A program made the translations under genes and the position numbers. This document shows positions 1-11,439 of a stretch of 64,000 nt of DNA, piece by piece; position 1 is the first letter of the stretch, and the number at the start of each line of letters is the position of its first letter. Below the pieces are notes generated by a model. It saw only the letters and a program-made list of their open reading frames with translations. It was not told the origin of the DNA and did no database searches. The stretch is from Clavulina sp. PMI_390 (lineage: Eukaryota > Basidiomycota > Agaricomycetes > Cantharellales > Hydnaceae): the NCBI GenBank assembly GCA_015039315.1, contig WIDE01000063.1, positions 5,326 through 69,325 on the forward strand, written 5' to 3'.

Positions 1-1
1 T

Positions 2-289
2 GAACTCCATCACCTATATGATGCCCACCCGCCTCCGTACTACCCATATCGCCTCTCCCCATCCACGTATTCCTTGACTGTCCAACTCCAGAGTCGCTCC
101 GGCCAGCTACCGACTGCTGACACCCTTTTTGCACGGAGAATGACATCTTCGCCAGCTTGTCGCTTTAACTGCGGCGCCCAACGAGAAACCATGCACCATA
201 TCTTTGTCCACTGTCCCCACTCAAAGCCCTTCCGTCTCGAAGCGGGCTCGAGTACAACTACCTCCTATTGCGACCTATTCCTCCCTTGA
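2..289 (+). mobile_element. 3' fragment of a LINE-type retrotransposon reverse transcriptase
   Basis: An open frame enters from the left edge and stops at 287-289. It reads a GQLPTADTLFARR segment followed by a zinc-knuckle-like CRFNCGAQRETMHHIFVHC stretch (C-x3-C-x7-H with H and C following). That arrangement is typical of the C-terminal zf-RVT region of fungal non-LTR reverse transcriptases, where it is thought to bind RNA or DNA. Only the tail is in view, so it cannot be judged whether the element is intact to the left. It is probably a truncated copy. Confidence 0.6.
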
Positions 290-470
290 TTGATTATTTC
301 CTTTGAAATTAGCCCGCATTCCATTTGCTTTATTTCCTTTCTTTCCTTTCATTTGCTTCTGTCTTCCTTCTCTCCTATCGGTGACGTGGTTCATAGTTTT
401 CTGTGTACCTTAGTTAGCTTCGCTTTCGGAGTCAGCCGAATTCATTGTTATTCATTGTTATTCACAGAGG

Positions 471-940
471 GTCTGGTCAATTTCGTCTTGTGGCGCCCCC
501 CTGTCACCTGACGTAAGCCTTTCACAGCCTATAGGTCTCGCCTCCCGATATGAGCCCACTATTGCACAGAGAAATTTTTGTCTAGAATACTAGCGAGTAC
601 CATTTAGTCGTAGTTCCGGGCAGTTCGGGCTCGTGAAACGTGTTCCTTGAGGTAGGGACCGTTGCAGGTCGAGCGTGGTATCTCATAACCCAAAGTTAGC
701 CAAACAAGGCCTTGGGGTGATATTTGTAATCGAATCCGCAACATCGAATCAATCCTCCCCCCCAAAACCCCATTCGCAAGCGGTTTTTTTCGCTCATTAG
801 GTCAAGGCGTCACATCTAGAGGGGTCCCCCACCCAAATCGATGTTTTCATGGTGCGCGGTGTGCACGATCGAAAGCCCAACCCCATGTGAAAGGCTTACG
901 TCAGGTGACAGGGGGGCGCTACAGGACGAAATGGACAGAC
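471..940. mobile_element. Inverted-repeat (MITE-like or fold-back) element
   Basis: Bases 471-525 reappear as reverse complement at 886-940. The inner 33 bases of the two arms are identical and the outer part differs at only a few positions. The arms enclose about 360 bp without any plausible gene. This is the form of a non-autonomous DNA transposon or fold-back element. No clear target-site duplication was found next to the arms, so superfamily and exact ends are open. A CAC/CCA microsatellite follows the right arm at about 940-957. Confidence 0.65.
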
Positions 941-2830
941 CACCACCACCACCACCCTATGGGGACTTTTCGCCGTCCGACCCAAACAAACAATAGGCGA
1001 AAACAAGTCCCGACTGAATAGGGTCTGGGTACGAGACTAGCAGCTTGGCAGGTTGGTTGGACTTTGCGTGAGGCCCAAATAAGGCCATACAAAGAGCCAC
1101 AACAGTCGCTGACGTCTTTCCTCGATCCCTATGGTCTTGAGAGCAAAAGAGGAACCGATTTACATGAACAAAACCGCTCCACAAAAATGATCGACGCAAT
1201 CTGGAACCTCAACAATGCTTTCGGCCACATGGGGGACATTTGACGCAGTGCTTTTGACCCCTTCCACAATCCTAGACCCACTGTCGCCTTCATAGATTCG
1301 ACGTCAATATTAACAAGTCCAACAAGAGCACACTAGCATCTTTGATTTCTGGTGTCCATGTACAACGATCTCTGCACCGTGCAGCCGGGTCATGTCCACC
1401 GTGACCTAGCCTGGTAAGAAATATATCCGATGCTCAATCTTGGGGAACCCTTGTGTTGAGACAAATAGCTCTTCCAATAACGGTGATATCGTTTTATGAG
1501 CTCTGTATATAAGGAAAAACTGCATGTGTCGCCTATCGGAGGGGCCTGACTCTGTGCTGATGTTCCTGAAGTGCAGTTGCCTGAAGGTGCGGATACTCTT
1601 GGTCTGTAGCAAAGCATATTTGATACACGTCGATATCAATAAAGGCTTTTAAATTTCATTCTCGCAGGCAAGCATTCTTGGAAGCGAATTGTGGGTCAAA
1701 GACACATCATTCGCACCAGAACTCGCTTAATTTGACTTAAGGATGAGCGTGTTGAAGCTTACCGAGGCGAAAAGGGCACTAATAGCTTCGTTCGGACGGC
1801 GATGGACCCCACCCCCATTCAGCACCCGATCAACCATCATCAGAATCACGGCGACGGCGAAGAACCCGAGAACACCAGTGTCTTATCTATTATTAATGCT
1901 CACTTGGCACGACTTCGTCATCGGGGCCCGAGTATCGAGTTGGTGGGACCCGAAGTCGATGAATCAGCATAATATGATCTACATCACACCTTCAATATGT
2001 CGGTGTGAGGCTATGAATCGCTCCTGGAGGAAGCTTCAGCCACATCGAGATGACTATACAAGCCTCGCTGCACCTCAAGTTCCGTCTGCTCTTCCCTGTC
2101 ATCGGGCAGCCAAGATCCACCATATGGGTAGAGCCTTCTGATAGTGGCTTGGATTTGATTTCCTCCAGTCAACGTCGAGCACCCGACGTATCCACAACCC
2201 AGGGAGCTTCTCAAGGAGGGCTCATCGTACTCTTCCCCAGTGAGGATTGGCCAAAAATGTGACTCAGACTTTGGTCCACCCCATGATTATTCTTTTGTGG
2301 CGCTGCGCCTTGGGGCCAGCAAGTCGTGGCTCCGCTCCCTACGTTTATTCGCTGCTATACACTATCTTCCTATGCATCCGCTGGGTATTCGGGACACACG
2401 CTGCAGGCTGGCGTCACTCGTCGCTGGCCCAGAGCTGATTTGCAGCCTCAACACGGACCCGAATTCCAGAACTGCGGCGCTTCACCCTCGCGGTCCAAAC
2501 CCCCTGTCTCATCGCCGGCCGAATCAAAGAGAGTGGGGAATAGCAGCCTACCAATTCTGCGCGACGTCGATCGTTCACCTCGATTGTTTACCTTGAAGCT
2601 TCCGCATGATCCCTAGCTTCGTGTACAGCAAGCCGCTGAGCGCGCCATTCAGATTCGTACTTTCTATGCCTGATGACACAAATGCGTATGAAGGAAAATA
2701 TCTTTGCATATGTGATGACAATGACGTGCAGACCTAAGGTTGGGGTTGAAAAAGGTATAAAGCAGGCCAGTTTCTGCCTTTCTTCATGGTCAGCACCCAA
2801 CTTCACCCCACGAGCGCCTGTCTAGTCAGA
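941..2830. other. Gene-poor stretch with degenerate open frames
   Basis: No gene is recognised in these 1.9 kb. Several overlapping open frames of 60-130 codons exist on both strands. The most protein-like is a 56-codon plus-strand frame from an ATG at 1802 containing LSIINAHLARLRHRG. Another, at about 2326-2616, is rich in Ser, Pro and Arg. They do not join through obvious introns into one product. Given the transposon debris on the left they may be eroded mobile-element sequence. A TATA-like GTATAAAG at 2755-2762 belongs to the gene starting at 2831. Confidence 0.4.
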
Positions 2831-3617
2831 ATGTTCTTCTCTCGCATCCTTTCCATTGTCGCCCTCGCTTCCACCGCTCTCGTGGCGTGTGCAACGCCCG
2901 TAGCTGTCGCTCGCTCAACTGGTGAGACTTGGGTTGTATATTCGTGGCCCTCCAACACTGAAGATTTAATTCGAATCATTATGAAGATCCCATTCTCCCC
3001 CTAGTCACTGCGCTCGAGAGCAACATCGAGAGTCTTGCCGCTGGTCTAGGTGATTTCTTAGCCCTACTATAGTGCTATGTCGACGGCTAATGGTTTGACG
3101 TACTCACTAGATGGCGTCGTCGACCCTACTGAGATCCTTGCTGAAATTGTCGCCGAAGTGACTTCGACGGTCAATTCCATCGTCACTGTGACTGTCCACT
3201 GGGATCAGATTGCGGCCGATGTTGACGCCATTGTTGATGCCACCTCGAAAGCCTACACTGTGAGTCCAGCAGAATACTTTTGTTTAGCTAGGGCTGAAGG
3301 CGTGTGCTCTAGGCCGTTACTGCCGCACTTGAGAAATATGGCACTGCTACTGCGGAGGAGATTATCGACGCTGTCGAGGCGGGCGAGAGTGCCTTTGCCA
3401 CGGCTTTCTCAACCCTGCTTCAGGATGTGCAGACCTTCATCCCTGGCTTCGTTAGCAAGGTTGTTAACGCGTACGTAAAACTCCGCGTTCTGTCTCAGCT
3501 TTTTCCTTTCCAACAATCTCTCTCGTTCATAGCGTCGAAGCTCTTGACAAGCTCCTCGGCATTACGCTTACCCTGAAGCTGAAGCTCACCATCCTCGGCC
3601 TCACGATTGTGCTGTAA
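2831..3617 (+). CDS. Small secreted protein of unknown function
   Basis: A signal peptide (MFFSRILSIVALASTALVAC) starts the frame. The mature part is short, acidic and alpha-helical, with repeated hydrophobic spacing and no cysteine-rich core. The product, about 150 residues, is assembled from five exons. Introns begin with GTGAGACT, GTGATTTC, GTGAGTCC and GTACGTAA, and each junction keeps frame. The C-terminus is a very hydrophobic LTLKLKLTILGLTIVL. A TATA-like box lies about 70 bp before the ATG. Length and composition resemble the broad group of basidiomycete small secreted or surface-binding proteins (HsbA-like proteins are one possibility), but no family motif proves it. The role is unknown. 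Confidence 0.65.
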
Positions 3618-4619
3618 TTTCGGGGTTATCCTTTGAATCATTAGCCTAGCTCTCTATTTGGATTGTAAAACTTGTATCCCGCCTCGTAGACTCTTTCAAT
3701 CCGACTCTGTTCTGACACAAATGCTCCTGGCACCACCCCTGATAGGATTGAGCTCTAAATAAATCGGTTGTAGCATGGGATATTTTTGAGAGAATTTCTT
3801 GTTTTTATTTTTGTGCCTAATAGTCGAAGTATCCTCGGATTTGTTCGGGTCGTTTACAGCCAAGGTGAAAGACAAAAAGCTCTGGCTCTGCCGGCATGAT
3901 ACACACTATCCGATGATCAATACGGCAACAGCGAGGAGGCTGGAGCAAGAATATTTGTTCTTGATTGCGCTCTGCTTAATTCAACCCGATGTCTTGATGC
4001 TTCGAGGACCGAGTGTTGTGGGGGGCGCGAGGGGTTGCTGTGGGGCTGGCGGATTGTACACCTGACTTAACACCAAGTTTATTCAGGTGCACAGCGGACT
4101 CAGCCTTGCATACTGGAGCCTATTTCCAATAAATTTCTCAAGATAGCGTCGAATGGCCTGAACACGCCTTTAGTCTTGTGGTAGTACATCTCGCTCATAC
4201 CTCAAGCTGCGTAGATATCAAATTACCACGTATATCCGCGACTCGCGTCCGGAACATGCCTCTCAATTTTCACGTGGAACCTAACCTACGATTGCCCCTG
4301 ACAGCACCCTCAGATTGAGCTCCAAGAGTGCTTTGAGTATATCACATTGATCAAACTCCAGCCATGGGGCACGCTTGCTGACCGAGGAAGCAAATTTCTC
4401 GTATGACGGTGTTCTATCCGATTCCTATTGTGAATGGCGATGAAGATTTAGCCGGACATCGGACGTCTCCCGTCGTCGGCAGTGAAGCCATGCGTGCAGT
4501 CTTGGTGGTGGTGTTGTCAAAAGTTTGGCGGAATTCCCACGACGTCCATCAGCTACGGACGGCCACCAACCAACTCCTGGTGTGTAGAGGAAGCAGCGAA
4601 CCAGCTCGCTAAACCTCTA
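3618..4619. other. Intergenic, no gene seen
   Basis: About 1 kb between the small secreted protein and the dipeptidyl aminopeptidase. It contains one uninterrupted 88-codon frame (3799-4065) without recognisable protein features. The rest is presumably terminator and promoter sequence of the flanking genes. Confidence 0.5.
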
Positions 4620-7600
4620 ATGGTCGGCCTACCTACTGCCTACGAGGCGGTTGCGCAAGATGACAGCACAGAGCTGTCAAGCAATCCACATCCTCGTCGC
4701 GAGCGTTCCCCAAGTCCGTCACTCCTCACACGACCCCCAATATACTTCGGCGACGGTCGATTCTCACCACCAAGCTCTACAGAGGACCTTAACGATGGCT
4801 TTGAAAAATCGCCGACAGCTCTGTCACATGAATACAACGAAGATGAAGAAGACGAAGGTTACCGAGATGTCCCTGGGTCTCCGGGCCCGTTTCTGGAGAC
4901 TGGGATGAGACGAAAGCAACCCGTAAGGCATTGAAGTGGCAAAAAATATGTGCCCAGCTGACCAATGTCACATTCGTTTAGCCAACGGCTCTAAGAGCAC
5001 TACTAATCTCTCTCGGGGCGCTGATCGCATCAGCGGCAACAATTGGCATCTTTGCCGCCCACTCATACAATGGGAGCACCTTCAGAGCCCGTGGAAAGTC
5101 CCAGATTACTATGGACCACGTAATGAATGGTACTTTCGGCGCACATTACGGCTCTGTCAACTGGGTACCCGAAGGTCCGCCAATGTGCATCTGTCCTCCC
5201 TTTATGCTGGCTTACTTACCATCCTGCGACTGTAGCTGGCGATGGAGTGTTCTCACAGGAATCTCATGGAGATATCATCCTTGTCGACCTCAAGAGCGGA
5301 ACAAATCGGACCTTGGTTTCACGACAGGATGTCAAAGATGTCAGTTCGCCGAGCCCGCCTCACTTATGGAGCTTTTCCGCATTGATAACCCTGAAACGTG
5401 TCATAGGAGCATGGAAAGCCCCTGGAATGGTATTCATGGCAGCCTTCTGCCAACATGGACTACATTCTATTCAAGGCCGATTGGGTCCAGGTGCGCGCTG
5501 GGATACTCTGAGGCTGTGTTCTATTATGCTGAGTCGTTCTTACAGAACTGGCGATGGAGTAGCTTCGGAAACTACTATATACACTCACTGGAGGATGGTA
5601 CGACAGTACCACTTACCCCTCCTTCGAGTCCCCCCAAAGTCGTCTATGCATCTTGGTCTCCTGTTGGCAATTCAATCGCCTATGTGAGCGAAAACGATAT
5701 TTACATCGTCCCAGAGGCCGCGTGAGTCGATTTTGTCTCGTTCGTCTTCCGATTATCTCATCGCGTTATGGCTAGGTCTCCTGGTTCGCCTATCCGAGTC
5801 ACAACTGGAGGTAATTCAAGCTTCTTCCATGGAGTCCCCGACTGGGTGTATGAGGAAGAGGTTTTCGGTGGCGAATCCGTACTCTGGTGGTCACCTGATG
5901 CTCGAAATCTCGCTTATCTGGCTCTCGACGAGACGAAGGTACCGGTATATGAGTATCCAGTGTACAATCCCTCCGAAAACTCCGACGAAGTGCATCCATA
6001 TCCTTCATCGGCTTCTATGCGGTACCCCAAGGTAGTTCACTACTCCAACTGACTTGTACTTCGAGCTCATGATCGCCCCTCTTGTCAAAGCCTGGCTATG
6101 AGAACCCAATCGCCACTGCCCACATCTTCTCCCTCGATACTTATAACACCGAGCAAGACGACGGCCTGTACTCCCCATCTGTGTCTGCGGTTCACGCAAC
6201 TCAAACGCTCACCTGGGACTCTCAGCTTGCTCCAGAGGACTCGATTCTTTTCGAGGTGGCGTGGGTGGGTAATGAGACACTTCTCATCAAGGAAGTGAAC
6301 CGCGCGGCGAGTGAGGGCAGTGTGGTGTTCTTCGATGTGGGTGCATCATCGTTCAAAGGCACCGGACGAGTTGTTAGGACTTTGGGCGAAAAGGGCGAGG
6401 AGGGCGACAGCGGCTGGATTGACAGCGTAAGTTTGGCCAGCAGCATGAGAAATCGCAGGAAGCTTACTGTTATAATTATACGTATCTTCCTCCAGGCGCA
6501 AAACGTGCATCCCCTGCTCAATAGTGGCTTTGTCTCGCTTGTCGGCTCCTCTGCCTACCTCGATGTCCTTCCTAACAAGGATGGATTCAACCACATCGCT
6601 CTCTTTAGTCCTGCAGACTCGAGCACACCTCGTTGGCTAACAACAGGCGATTGGGAAGTCGACGGCGAAGTACTTGGCGTTGATGTTACTCGCGGTCTTG
6701 TGTATGTCCTCCTGTATCTGGTTCCACAGGCAATTCCTGACTCCATCATGTCAACAGCTACTTTGTTGGGGCCTCCTCGTCAGGGCTCGACAGACACATC
6801 TACTCGGTCATGTTGCCCACTGTGACTGGACCTCCACCCTCAGTGGCTCCGTTACCAAAAGACCCTCCGAGCGCCCTCACCGACGCGACGAGGCCTGGCT
6901 TCTACGGGGCTAGCTTCTCGCCCCAAGCCGGCTTCTATCTCCTCACTTACAAAGGACCTTCCACGCCATCACAATCAGTGCTGAGTATTGCGAATTCGAG
7001 TGAGTCGCTTGAGTCACCTAACCTCTCCCTTGCGCTGATCATCTATCATACAATAGCTTTCGAGTTCACCTTGACAAACAATCAAAAGTTGAACGATACC
7101 AATGCGATGTTCCAAGCCCCAATCACATCCTACACTACAATTGACAGCGATGGGTACGAACTTAACGTCAAGGAGATGCGGCCTCCAGGATTCGACGAGT
7201 CGGGCCGTGTGCGATATCCTGTCTTGTTCAAGGTGTACGTCTCCTTCTAATTACTGCACCTACATCTCCTCATCACGTGCTCCGCACTCCTCATATGCAT
7301 ATAGTTATGGAGGTCCTTTCTCGCAACAAGTGACCTCCCAGTATGGGCGTGACTGGCACGACTACCTCGTCTGCACTCTCAAGTACATTGTTGTTATTGT
7401 TGATGGTCGCGGTACTGGCTTCAAAGGACGAAAGCTAAGGAACCCTGTGCGGGGGACATTAGGAACGTATGAAACGATTGACCAGATCAATGCTGCGAGG
7501 TATGTCGCAAACCATCAAGTACACAACCAGGTGCTAATGTCTATCCATGACCCTAGGATCTGGGCAAAGAGACGCTACGTCGACCCCAAGAGGATCGGAA

Positions 7601-8195
7601 TTTGGGGCTGGGTACGTTATCGGCCTCTCTGTTCTCCCTGCCTTCAAGCCGTTCACCATCTACACCTGTAGTCATACGGCGGTTTCATGTCAGCGAAGGT
7701 TCTCGAAGCGAACGCCGGCATCCACTCGCTTGCCATGTCTGTTGCCCCTGTCACTTCGTGGCGAATGTACGACTCTATCTACACCGAGCGCTACATGGGT
7801 ACACCTCAGAAGAACCCTGAAGGGTACGTGAACGCAAGCATCAGCAGTGTCGAAGGGTTCAAGAACGCCGATTATCTGCTCGCTCATGGGAGCGGAGACG
7901 ACAATGGTGCGTGACACAGAATTTCTGTAGAGCGCTTTCGGGCGTTATTTCCCTTTGATTTTATTTATTTATTTCGGTTTCGTGTCTGATCGCTCGACCC
8001 CTCACAGTCCATTTCGCACACACCGCGCACCTCATTGACATGTTCACCCAACATTCTATTCGGCGGTATCGCTTCCGTATGTTTACGGACTCTAACCACC
8101 GCATCATCACGAGGAACGGGTTCCGGGAATTGCACGAGTGGATGACAGCCTTCCTCATTGAAAAGTGGGGCAAAGGTCCTGTGCGGAGATCATAA
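4620..8195 (+). CDS. Dipeptidyl aminopeptidase, type II membrane protein (peptidase S9B, DPP IV / Ste13-Dap2 family)
   Basis: This serine peptidase removes X-Pro or X-Ala dipeptides from peptide N-termini. Yeast relatives act in late Golgi (Ste13) or vacuole (Dap2). The first exon (101 codons) encodes an acidic cytosolic tail rich in Ser and Pro. The second starts with the membrane anchor (ALRALLISLGALIASAATIG). The beta-propeller follows with the family signature DWVYEEEVF. The hydrolase domain holds the nucleophile in GWSYGGF (Ser codon 7672-7674, first codon after an intron), the Asp in HGSGDDN (7897-7899) and the His in DSNHRI (8097-8099), so the triad is complete. More than ten introns were traced, for example 4923-4981, 5175-5235, 5340-5406 and 5491-5545. 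Total length, roughly 900 residues, fits the family. The ATG at 4620 is chosen because it opens the acidic tail directly before the anchor. Confidence 0.93.
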
Positions 8196-8741
8196 GAAAG
8201 CGATATCTGTATCATGGAGCGGATGATGGCTGCATGGGGTGCAGTGATAAACTCGCAGACAGATATTGCCGACTTACCCACCGCCATGGGGCAACCAACT
8301 AGTATATTCGCTGGTTGCATGATGAGCCATTGCACGCTCGTTTGGGTCTCCACAGAAAAGCCCTTCGGCTGATTCTTGCAGACTGTTCCATATTTTGGAT
8401 TATAAGGCCTATTAATTTGTCGCCGCATATTGCAATTGCATCGTAATATCATTTGACTGTTCTGCACATGGCTTTTGGGAACGCTGAGTGAAGGCCGCAG
8501 CACGCCAACAGCCGCTAGCACGTCAATAGTATTCTGGTCCATCGCAAGGCAGTGGTATGAGAACCAGAGAGTCTCCCCACACTATTATGGCTAAAGCTTG
8601 GAGGACACATCTATAATAGCTACAAGTGAGATACACTGGTGTCTAAAGGTCTCAGAAAGTACGTGGGTATTACGAATCGCAAAGCAGTGATCTGCAGTAA
8701 TTGGCGAGCGAGTCGTAGAAAGTGAAGCTCGGCTGTGGTTT
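8196..8741. other. Convergent 3' intergenic, no gene seen
   Basis: These bases separate the 3' ends of the dipeptidyl aminopeptidase and the methyltransferase. A 193-codon minus-strand open frame overlaps here (7961-8542) but runs antisense over the last peptidase exon and has no recognisable features, so it is not called. Confidence 0.5.
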
Positions 8742-9616
8742 TCAGCTAGCCACCGGCCGCATGATGTAGCAGTAATAGTGGAAGGTCTCCCCGAGTTCTC
8801 GAATCTCCAGGGACCACCCCTCTCGAGTGAGGAACCGTCTACGGAAATGCGGTTGGCCGAAAGTAATGTAAATGAAAACACCCGTTGATTTTCGTAACAC
8901 CCTGGAAGTGAAAAGGGTAGGTTAGAAACCAAAAATGTTCCGGAGTGGCGAAGATACATTCAGACGATCCAACTAACCGTATCACCTCGTCTATTTCCTT
9001 TGTGCAGTCTTCAACAACCTGCGCAGGAGGGTTCCAAACACTCCCTTTCGCGGTCATCATGGCGTCCATTGTCCCTTTATCAAGAGCAACATCGAACGTG
9101 CTATCGTCAAAATTGAGGTCACGGATGTCCATTTCTGTCCCTAAGTCGCGGACGATTCGTCTAAGCAAGTTGGCGTGTCGGAGTGAATGATGAACTGCTC
9201 ACATTCCATAGTTTTATCGGAGTGTCGTCGCTTCATGGAGTCGATGACAACAGATGAGTACTGATCTGCGGGAGAAATAAGTCATGCGAAAATTTCCCGT
9301 TACAGGGTGCAATGATGGACCCACGTCAATGTTCACGATGGAATCAAACCCGTCTGCATACATGTCTGCTGACAAAGTCGAGTTTCCACACCCCAGCATC
9401 AGGATGCGGGAATTTTTATTCGGTATAATTTCATTTATTATATCGCTGATTTGATGATACTCCTTAAACCAGTCAAAGGAGGCAGAATCGCCTTCTTCTC
9501 TGTATCGATCGTTCCTAAGTCAGGCTGATCACAACCTTGCCGAGGTTTTAGGTTGGTACACGGTCGGCGCACCAGTATTCAACATTTCCATATAGCTCGT
9601 TGTGATCGGCGACCAT
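8742..9616 (-). CDS. SAM-dependent methyltransferase, METTL13/EEF1AKMT4-like
   Basis: A class I (Rossmann) methyltransferase. The N-terminus reads VEYWNDRYREEGD, matching the YW-(N/D)-x-RY start of the METTL13/EEF1AKMT4/CSKMT group. The SAM-binding glycine motif is ILMLGCGNSTLS, followed by an acidic strand end at NIDV. A MDIRDLNFDDSTFDVALDKG block and a C-terminal YITFGQPHFRRRFL block complete the family pattern. Human relatives methylate lysines of translation factor eEF1A; the fungal substrate is inferred, not seen. The frame is joined over several short introns, the first after codon TAC-TG with acceptor TTAG. The start at 9616 gives the complete N-terminal motif. The gene ends at TGA (8742-8744) after YYCYIMRPVAS. 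Confidence 0.85.
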
Positions 9617-9920
9617 GATGAGATATCGAACGGGAAGAATAGCGGAACGATGGATGATGAATGGCTTGTTTGCCTCGACGGGTATGGTACCCAACCGTCA
9701 ACAAGTCACGCTTTCCTCACTGACCACCTCCCCGGACCGGTTCAATATGCTTCGATCGCCTCCTTCTCAACGTGAAAATCTCCCACAATATATACTGGTA
9801 TACGATAATGATGCCGGCACTCATATTTGTGTTATTATGGAGTCAGGTGCAAAGGCTGAATTATGCGAGGTTTTTCCTAACGATGTGGGCAGCTTCGATG
9901 GCCGATTCAAGAACTTTTGA
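9615..9920 (+). CDS. Doubtful hypothetical ORF, 101 aa
   Basis: An open frame with no intron starts at the ATG next to the methyltransferase start codon on the other strand and ends at TGA. The translation is mildly hydrophilic with no signal peptide, membrane segment or known motif. It occupies the divergent promoter region between the methyltransferase and the CE16 esterase. It may equally be 5' untranslated or promoter sequence. Kept only as a candidate. Confidence 0.2.
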   Translation: MMRYRTGRIAERWMMNGLFASTGMVPNRQQVTLSSLTTSPDRFNMLRSPPSQRENLPQYILVYDNDAGTHICVIMESGAKAELCEVFPNDVGSFDGRFKNF

Positions 9921-10050
9921 GAGATGTTCTTGACCCCACGCTTTCGGAAATGGTCCCCATGATCTAGCTAATGCGAGGTTTATCCTTGGCATAAGTATTG
10001 CAACCCACCCCTATGGAGAGGATTTCGTCCAACCCTCAGAAACTACTCTC

Positions 10051-11295
10051 ATGTTGAAGGTGTTCAAACTCGCCGCTATACTCGGCTCCCTGCAGGTGTC
10101 GTTAGGGAAGATTAAGCATGTAGCCTTGTTCGGGGATTCCTTCACTGGTCAGTGCCATGTGATTCGCTATTCTTAGTTCCACTAACTCACACTCGACTAA
10201 CTTGTACTAGATCAGTAAGTGTACTGAATGCATGTTCAAGCTCAACTCTTTTGAGAGGTTGGATATCGTAGATCTCGATCCCATTCCATCTCCAACGGAA
10301 CCGTGATTGGAAAAGACTACCAGGAGGTTTACCCACCTGTAAGTGTCAGAGCTTTCTTTGGGCGCGATAAATGTTCCAGTAACTCTTCATATAAATCTAG
10401 ACCGATTCTGCTGCGGACGGGGGATTCCAATGGCCCTTCTACCTTGGCCTTTATGGAGGGTTCAAGATTTGGAACTATGCCGTTGGCGGTGCCGTTTGCA
10501 ACTACTATAACTCGGGACTTGCGAGCTCCCCCGTTCCTGATGTGCTGTACGGGCAAACGGCATGGTTCGTCCAAGATCACGTCATTGGCAATAACACGCA
10601 TAACCCTACCCTTGATATCCCTCCCGATGAAACCATGGCTATCCTGTGGGTCGGCACGAACGACGTGGGGATATATAACTTCATTACGAGTGGCGAGCTG
10701 CACAATATGTCGTTCCCTGACGTGGCAGACTGTCAAATGCAGACACTCGAGAAACTTCATTCTGTTGGAGTGCGCAATTTCATCGTCATGTCGATGATCC
10801 CGCTGCAAATCACTGGATTATACCGGAACGCATCTGATCCAATCATCTACTGGCCTTGGGTCCACGACGGTAACGTGTGGAACCAAGGAGCGTATAATGC
10901 CCCGCGCACCATAAACCGATTGGTCCAGGATGGCATCACTTCTCTGCAGCAGAAATGGTCCGACTCCAAGATCGAGTACTTCAATACCTACGACTTCTTC
11001 TTCGAGCTCTACGACAACCCCACCAAATATTTCAACGGAAGCATCCCCGCAAACGTCACTGGCCATTGTCATCAATGCCCCAATGCAACTGACTGGCATT
11101 ATTGCGGAGAGTGCGTCGCTACTTTTCTCTGTCTTTCATCTCTCAAATTACTTACCATGACTTCACAGTGGTGACTGCACGCTCGACCAGCGAGATTCGT
11201 ACATGTGGTGGGATGAGCTCCATCCTTCCGAACAGACGGGCAGGAACATCGCGAAAGAGATGCTGAAGAAGATTCTTGGGACCTCTTTGTTCTAG
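10051..11295 (+). CDS. Secreted GDSL/SGNH esterase, carbohydrate esterase family 16-like acetyl esterase
   Basis: CE16 enzymes remove acetyl groups from xylo-oligosaccharides and other plant-wall sugars outside the cell. A 19-residue signal peptide ends at about VSLG. The nucleophile block is LFGDSFTDQSR (Ser codon 10138-10140), and later blocks are GGAVCNYYNSG, LWVGTNDVGIY and the C-terminal acid-base pair in WWDELHPSEQTG. All SGNH blocks are therefore present. Exon 1 ends at 10147. The frame to exon 3 (from 10272) is maintained only if the four bases ATCA at 10211-10214, flanked by AG and GTAAGT, form a microexon; this restores DQSR, which is conserved in CE16. Length, about 330 residues, fits the family. 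The sugar substrate is inferred from the family. Confidence 0.88.
10211..10214 (+). other. Predicted 4-nt microexon of the CE16 esterase
   Basis: The four bases ATCA lie between ...TTGTACTAG and GTAAGTGT. Intron 1 is 10148-10210 (63 nt) and intron 2 is 10215-10271 (57 nt). With the microexon the frame reads GDSFT-DQSRSH and stays open. Skipping it changes the frame and soon meets a stop. Confidence 0.75.
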
Positions 11296-11439
11296 GGGGG
11301 GTTTTATCTACCATAGCACTTGGTTATCCACTTGTATGGCTGTCTGCCCTCTTGTCTCAAATACATTCGGATTTGTTTGGCCCGATGGTCAAGACCCCCT
11401 CGACCACAACACACCATTCTACTTCCTCAAGTTTTCGTC

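Noticed and set aside
940..957. CAC/CCA repeat as a regulatory or CRISPR-like repeat
   Set aside because: It is a simple trinucleotide microsatellite without spacers.
7961..8542. 193-codon minus-strand ORF
   Set aside because: It overlaps antisense the last exon of the dipeptidyl peptidase, which carries the catalytic His, and shows no motif.
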